A DNA stretch of 64,000 nucleotides from Gilvimarinus sp. DA14 (GTDB lineage Bacteria > Pseudomonadota > Gammaproteobacteria > Pseudomonadales > Cellvibrionaceae). The stretch covers positions 2,210,501 to 2,274,500 of the forward strand of contig NZ_CP100350.1 of NCBI RefSeq assembly GCF_024204685.1, written 5' to 3'. Position 1 is the first letter of the stretch. Each line of letters opens with the position of its first letter. The notes under the pieces are model-generated. The model was not told where the DNA came from. It saw only the letters and a list, made by a program, of their open reading frames with translations, and did no database searches. Below, piece by piece: positions 60,055-64,000 of the stretch. The position numbers were made by a program, and so were the translations under genes.

Positions 60055-60990
60055 ATGACTCTGACAGAATTGCGCTACATCGTCACCCTTGCTCAAGAAC
60101 AACATTTTGGTCGCGCCGCCGAGCGCTGCTTTGTCAGTCAACCGACGCTGAGCATCGCGGTAAAGAAGTTAGAGGAAGAGCTGGGCGTGGCCCTGTTTGA
60201 GCGCTCCAAATCTCGCGTATCCGCTACCCCGCTGGGGGAGAAGATTGTCGCTCAGGCCAATTTGGTGCTGGAGCAGACCTCGGCAATCAAAGACATTGCC
60301 AACGAGGGTAAAGACCAGCTGTCCAGCCCCCTGGCGGTGGGGGCCATTTTCACTATTGGCCCCTACTTACTGCCCTATTTTATTCCCGAGCTGCAAAAAG
60401 AAGCCTCGGCCATGCCGCTGTACGTCGAGGAAGGCTATACCGGCACTTTGCGCACCAAGCTGCGCAAGGGCGAGCTGGATGTGATTATTGTGGCCCTGCC
60501 GTTTACCGAGGCGGATGTGGTTACCCAACCACTGTATGAAGAACCTTTTGTGGTGCTGCTGCGCAAAGACCACCCGCTGGCTGAACAGGATGCCATTGAC
60601 CCGCGCGCCTTGGACGACGAAGAAGTATTGCTATTGGGGGAAGGTCACTGTTTCCGCGATCAGGTGCTGGAAACCTGCCCCAATCTGCAGCCCTCACTGG
60701 AAGGTAGCAAAGGCAAGGTGCGCACCGCCGCCGAGGGCAGCTCGCTGGAAACTTTGCGCCATATGGTGGCCTCGGGCCTCGGGATTACCATTTTGCCTGT
60801 CTCGGCTGCCAGCACCGCCGGTTACAGCGAGGATGTACTGGTAACCAGACCTTTTAGCGGCAAGGGCCCTCAGCGCACCGTGGCGCTGGCCTGGCGCGCC
60901 AGCTTCCCCCGCTTTAAGGCGGTGGATGCTCTGCGCAACGCCATCCGCCGCTGCCAGCGCGATAACCCGCTGATCAAGCTTATTAACTAA
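60055..60990 (+). CDS. oxyR: OxyR, hydrogen peroxide-sensing LysR-type regulator
   Basis: A 311-residue LysR-type regulator. The N-terminal HTH is MTLTELRYIVTLAQEQHFGRAAERCFVSQPTLSIAVKKLEEELG. The redox pair lies in LLLGEGHCFRDQVLETCP, two cysteines nine apart as in E. coli OxyR Cys199/Cys208, with the typical GHCFRDQ context. On peroxide stress it activates catalase and peroxiredoxin genes. It is followed after 4 bp by recG, an arrangement seen in Pseudomonas. Length and motifs are fully normal. Confidence 0.95.
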   Translation: MTLTELRYIVTLAQEQHFGRAAERCFVSQPTLSIAVKKLEEELGVALFERSKSRVSATPLGEKIVAQANLVLEQTSAIKDIANEGKDQLSSPLAVGAIFTIGPYLLPYFIPELQKEASAMPLYVEEGYTGTLRTKLRKGELDVIIVALPFTEADVVTQPLYEEPFVVLLRKDHPLAEQDAIDPRALDDEEVLLLGEGHCFRDQVLETCPNLQPSLEGSKGKVRTAAEGSSLETLRHMVASGLGITILPVSAASTAGYSEDVLVTRPFSGKGPQRTVALAWRASFPRFKAVDALRNAIRRCQRDNPLIKLIN

Positions 60991-60994
60991 CCTC

Positions 60995-63082
60995 ATGGCG
61001 CAAACAGGCGACAGCCTCGCCACCCGACCGGTTAGCACCCTGAAGGGAGTGGGTCCGGCGCTGCAGCAAAAACTGGCCAAGCTCGGTATTTTCACCGTGC
61101 AGCAGCTGCTGTTTCACCTGCCCGGTCGCTATGCCGACCGCACCCGCGTGCTGCCCATAGGCGCGCTGCAACCCTCGGTAAATGCCGTTATTGAAGGCGA
61201 AGTGCGCGCCGCCGATGTGGTCTACGGCAGGCGCCGCTCACTGCTGTGCCGCATTCAGGACGGCACCGGCACCCTCAGCTTGCGCTTTTTCCACTTTAAC
61301 GCCGCGCAAAAACAGCGCTTGGTGACTGGCGCCCGCCTGCGCTGCTTTGGCGAAGCCAGACGCGGCGCCACCGGCCTGGAAATGGTCCACCCGGAATACG
61401 AATTGCTGGAGCAGAACCAGCCCCAGCCCTTAGCAGGCAACTTAACGCCCCACTACCCCACCACCGAGGGACTGACTCAACCGCGCCTGCGAACGCTCAC
61501 ACAGCAGGCTTTAGCACAGCTTGAACATACCCCCATTGAGGAGCTGCTGCCGGATAATGTGCGCCGCCACTTGCACCAGATACCCCTGGCCGAAGCTCTG
61601 CGCCTTTTGCATCAACCACCGGCCGATGCCAATATTCAGCAGCTGGCAGACGGGGTGCACCCATACCAACAACGCCTGGCGTTCGAGGAGCTACTGGCGC
61701 AGCAGCTGAGCATGCTGCAATTTCGCGCCCGCGCCAGACAACAAAAAGCCGCCCCTCTTAAAGACCTGAAGCAGCTAGGCGAACAACTCAAAGCGCAACT
61801 GCCCTTTTCTCTTACCGGCGCTCAGCAACGTGTCAGTGCCGAAATCTCCGCCGACCTAGCACAGCACACACCCATGCTGCGGCTGGTACAGGGCGACGTG
61901 GGGTCGGGCAAAACCATTGTCGCGGCTCTCGCGGCGCTCAGTGCCATCGCCTGTGGCAAACAGGCGGCGGTTATGGCGCCCACCGAAATTCTTGCCGAAC
62001 AACACCGCATCAACTTTAGCGCCTGGCTGACACCGCTGGGCATTACCCCGGTGTTTTTAAGCGGTCGGATGCGCGCCAAGCAAAAGCGCGAGGCTCTGGC
62101 CGCCATCGCCAGCGGCGAGGCGCAGCTGGTGATCGGCACCCACGCCCTGTTTCAGGAGGAGGTCGCCTTTGCCGATCTGGCGCTGGCAATCATCGACGAG
62201 CAGCACCGCTTTGGCGTGCATCAGCGTTTGGCTTTGAGTGAAAAAGCGCGGGACGAATTTACCCCGCACCAGCTGATCATGACGGCGACGCCTATTCCCC
62301 GCACCCTGGCCATGAGCGCCTATGCCGATCTGGACTGTTCGGTAATCGACGAGCTGCCACCGGGTCGCACGCCAGTAGCCACGGCCGTGATCGCGGACGA
62401 TCGTCGCGCTCAAGTCATTGAGCGGGTGCGTGCCGCCTGCGCCGAGGGCCGCCAAGCCTACTGGGTGTGCACTTTAATTGAAGAATCTGAAGCACTTGAG
62501 GCGCAGGCCGCCGAGGCCACCGCCGAGGCTTTGCAACAGCAGCTGCCGGGGCTTGAGGTAGCGCTGGTTCACGGGCGCATGAAAGGCGCCGAGAAAGACG
62601 CGGTGATGACGGCCTTTAAAGCCGGCGACATTCATTTGCTGGTAGCCACTACCGTGATTGAAGTGGGTGTGGATGTACCCAACGCCAGCCTGATGATTAT
62701 TGAAAATCCCGAGCGCCTCGGGCTATCGCAGTTGCATCAGCTGCGCGGTCGGGTCGGCCGTGGGGCAGCTGCAAGTGCCTGCGTGCTCTTGTACGGCTCG
62801 CCACTATCCAAACACGCCAAATCGCGGCTGCGGGTTATGCGCGAGAGCAACGACGGCTTTTATATCGCCGAGCAGGATTTAGAGCTACGCGGCCCTGGCG
62901 AAGTGCTGGGCACCCGGCAGACAGGGGAAATGGAATTTCGCATTGCCGATCTTGCGCGTGACAGTCACTTGCTGCCAGTTGTGCGCCAAGCGGCAGAGCA
63001 TATTCACGCACACTATCCAGAGCGGGCTGCAGCTATTGTCGAGCGCTGGCTGGGTGGGCGCGAACGCTATCTCGGCGCGTAA
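60995..63082 (+). CDS. recG: ATP-dependent DNA helicase RecG
   Basis: A 695-residue branch-migrating helicase that processes stalled forks and Holliday junctions. The N-terminal wedge/OB region (STLKGVGPALQQKLAKLGIFTVQQLLFHLPGRYADRT) is followed by motif I GDVGSGKTIVAALAAL, motif II IIDEQHRFGVHQR (DEQH), motif III MTATPIPRTLAMSAYADLD and motif VI QLHQLRGRVGRG, with the C-terminal RecG hairpin RESNDGFYIAEQDLELRGPGEVLGTRQ. It follows oxyR closely and is probably cotranscribed. A 237-bp gap follows before the next gene. Confidence 0.97.
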   Translation: MAQTGDSLATRPVSTLKGVGPALQQKLAKLGIFTVQQLLFHLPGRYADRTRVLPIGALQPSVNAVIEGEVRAADVVYGRRRSLLCRIQDGTGTLSLRFFHFNAAQKQRLVTGARLRCFGEARRGATGLEMVHPEYELLEQNQPQPLAGNLTPHYPTTEGLTQPRLRTLTQQALAQLEHTPIEELLPDNVRRHLHQIPLAEALRLLHQPPADANIQQLADGVHPYQQRLAFEELLAQQLSMLQFRARARQQKAAPLKDLKQLGEQLKAQLPFSLTGAQQRVSAEISADLAQHTPMLRLVQGDVGSGKTIVAALAALSAIACGKQAAVMAPTEILAEQHRINFSAWLTPLGITPVFLSGRMRAKQKREALAAIASGEAQLVIGTHALFQEEVAFADLALAIIDEQHRFGVHQRLALSEKARDEFTPHQLIMTATPIPRTLAMSAYADLDCSVIDELPPGRTPVATAVIADDRRAQVIERVRAACAEGRQAYWVCTLIEESEALEAQAAEATAEALQQQLPGLEVALVHGRMKGAEKDAVMTAFKAGDIHLLVATTVIEVGVDVPNASLMIIENPERLGLSQLHQLRGRVGRGAAASACVLLYGSPLSKHAKSRLRVMRESNDGFYIAEQDLELRGPGEVLGTRQTGEMEFRIADLARDSHLLPVVRQAAEHIHAHYPERAAAIVERWLGGRERYLGA

Positions 63083-63355
63083 CGGGCCCGTGCATTGAGG
63101 CCCGCGGCAGGGTGATTCAAAACCCGGCGACAATAACTCACTCAGCCTTTGGCGGGTGACTGAACCCCGAGCTTTAGTGAAAAAGTATGCGCCAAATCAC
63201 GCCGGGCATAGTATTCGGCTCTATAAGACACTATATTTACTGCTACTCTGCATAAGATGCCATTGTCTTTCCGACTACACTGAATGAAATGCAAACAATA
63301 ACGGAAAAAGACGCCAAAAATGGTCGCGCAGGCGAGTTTACAGGAGATTTTTCAC

Positions 63356-64000
63356 GTGCCAGTACCCACCAATGTTGAAACACTGCTCAGCAATCAGAAT
63401 ATCCGCTACGACCTGACCGCCACCCCCGTCAACGAAGGCAATTCGCTGGTTTGGCACGACGAACATCTGCGCAATGTGGGTGCCGCTCGCTCCATGCTTT
63501 TGCAAGACGACATCGGCCAGGTGCAAGTAGTTTTTGCCGCTGACAGCCTGCTGGATATCTCAGCGGTAAACCGCCACCTCGACCGCCAGCTGCACGCGGT
63601 AGGTGAACAGGCTCTGCAACAATTTTACGAAACCCACCAGTGCAACTCGATTCCCGCCCTGCCCCAAGTCGCCGGGCTGCTAACGCTGGTGGATCAGTCC
63701 CTGTTACAGCGCGACAACTTACTACTTGACTCCGGCGATGAGTCGCAGCTTATTCAAGTACTGGGTTCGGAGTTTCAGCAAACTCTGACCGACGCAATTG
63801 TCTGCGATATTTCCACACCCTTAACGGCACTGGAAAAAGCGCAGCCCAACGAAGACCAAATACAGCAAATCGAGACCGCGGTGCGCAACTTTACCGAGTT
63901 GCGGATCAAGCAGCGGCTGGAAGAAACACTGGAGCTGCCGCCTTTGTCGGATACCGCTCAGCGTATTATCAAATTGCGGGTAGATCCCGACGCCGATATC
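63356..64000 (+). CDS. YbaK-like/HDOD-domain protein, C-terminus cut by window edge
   Basis: About 215 residues are visible from GTG 63356, with AGGAG 9 bp upstream; an in-frame ATG at 63320 would add 12 residues but lacks a good site. The N-terminal 145 residues resemble a YbaK/aminoacyl-tRNA deacylase-like domain (VETLLSNQNIRYDLTATP, GAARSMLLQDDIGQVQVVFA, HLDRQLHAV). From about residue 195 an HDOD signalling domain begins (LPPLSDTAQRIIKLRVDPDAD). This fusion is known in Pseudomonas and relatives, where HDOD proteins act in signalling and surface behaviour. Confidence 0.8.
   Translation, partial: MPVPTNVETLLSNQNIRYDLTATPVNEGNSLVWHDEHLRNVGAARSMLLQDDIGQVQVVFAADSLLDISAVNRHLDRQLHAVGEQALQQFYETHQCNSIPALPQVAGLLTLVDQSLLQRDNLLLDSGDESQLIQVLGSEFQQTLTDAIVCDISTPLTALEKAQPNEDQIQQIETAVRNFTELRIKQRLEETLELPPLSDTAQRIIKLRVDPDADI

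Noticed and set aside
63083..63319. Terminator after recG
   Set aside because: A CGGGCC/GGCCCG stem exists near 63081-63105 but it is short and lacks a T-tract, so it was not listed.

Overview
The window looks like chromosomal DNA of a free-living, probably marine gammaproteobacterium close to Cellvibrionaceae/Pseudomonas. This rests on the core block gmk - rpoZ - spoT - ridA - oxyR - recG, polar-flagellum accessory genes of the Vibrio/Pseudomonas type (flgP, flgT), a GH20 hexosaminidase, LpxO and OxyR. The genus is inferred. No rRNA or tRNA gene was seen. Both edges cut a gene.

Layout. 1-884: truncated surface lipoprotein. 1197-3767: arsenic operon arsR-arsC-arsH-acr3 with two copies of a probable ArsR operator. 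3869-9480: SpoIIAA-like protein, a DUF922 protein with a broken HExxH motif, a chemoreceptor, trmO and serA. 9472-16400: coiled-coil and TonB-type envelope proteins, a DsbD/ScsB thiol-disulfide pair, a DUF938 methyltransferase and a MAPEG protein. 16449-25207: accessory region with a Phd/ParE toxin-antitoxin pair, a soluble chemoreceptor and an array of integron-type gene cassettes. 25354-35749: a multidomain cytochrome c/PA14/propeller/3-keto-glycoside hydrolase lipoprotein, an Omp85-like barrel, flgP-flgT, a BaiN-type flavoprotein and an MFS transporter. 35770-40358: an orphan alpha-helical pore-forming toxin candidate and a three-gene operon behind a guanidine-II riboswitch. 40583-50540: FKBP, DUF488, then a D-amino-acid/amino-sugar catabolic island (SSS transporter, RidA, N-acyl-D-amino acid deacylase, RpiR regulator, D-serine dehydratase-like enzyme, GH20, SMP-30). 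50519-64000: lpxO and the spoT/oxyR/recG block, with a LytSR-type two-component operon inserted.

Most notable. (1) 19463-24553 reads as a CALIN (cluster of attC sites lacking an integrase). All genes lie on the minus strand, four attC-like sites sit directly 3' of genes, and nearly all cargo looks like anti-phage defence: two TIR proteins with membrane segments, a two-gene CBASS (CD-NTase + Cap15), and a RelA/SpoT-like synthetase damaged by an 83-bp palindromic insertion. (2) A family of about 240-300-bp intergenic repeats has five copies here (16449, 19125, 24970, 30432, 30762). They fold into a cloverleaf with covarying stems and constant loops (GTCCAT, GTCCT), and two inverted copies bracket the defence array. 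(3) A guanidine-II riboswitch precedes a 2-oxoglutarate/Fe(II) oxygenase, an unknown protein and a guanidine/urea-type ABC binding protein, a possible new guanidine pathway. (4) Tandem 7-bp repeats of the form TGANNNC abut the 3' ends of several genes.

All family assignments come from reading the translated sequences by eye. No database search or folding program was run.
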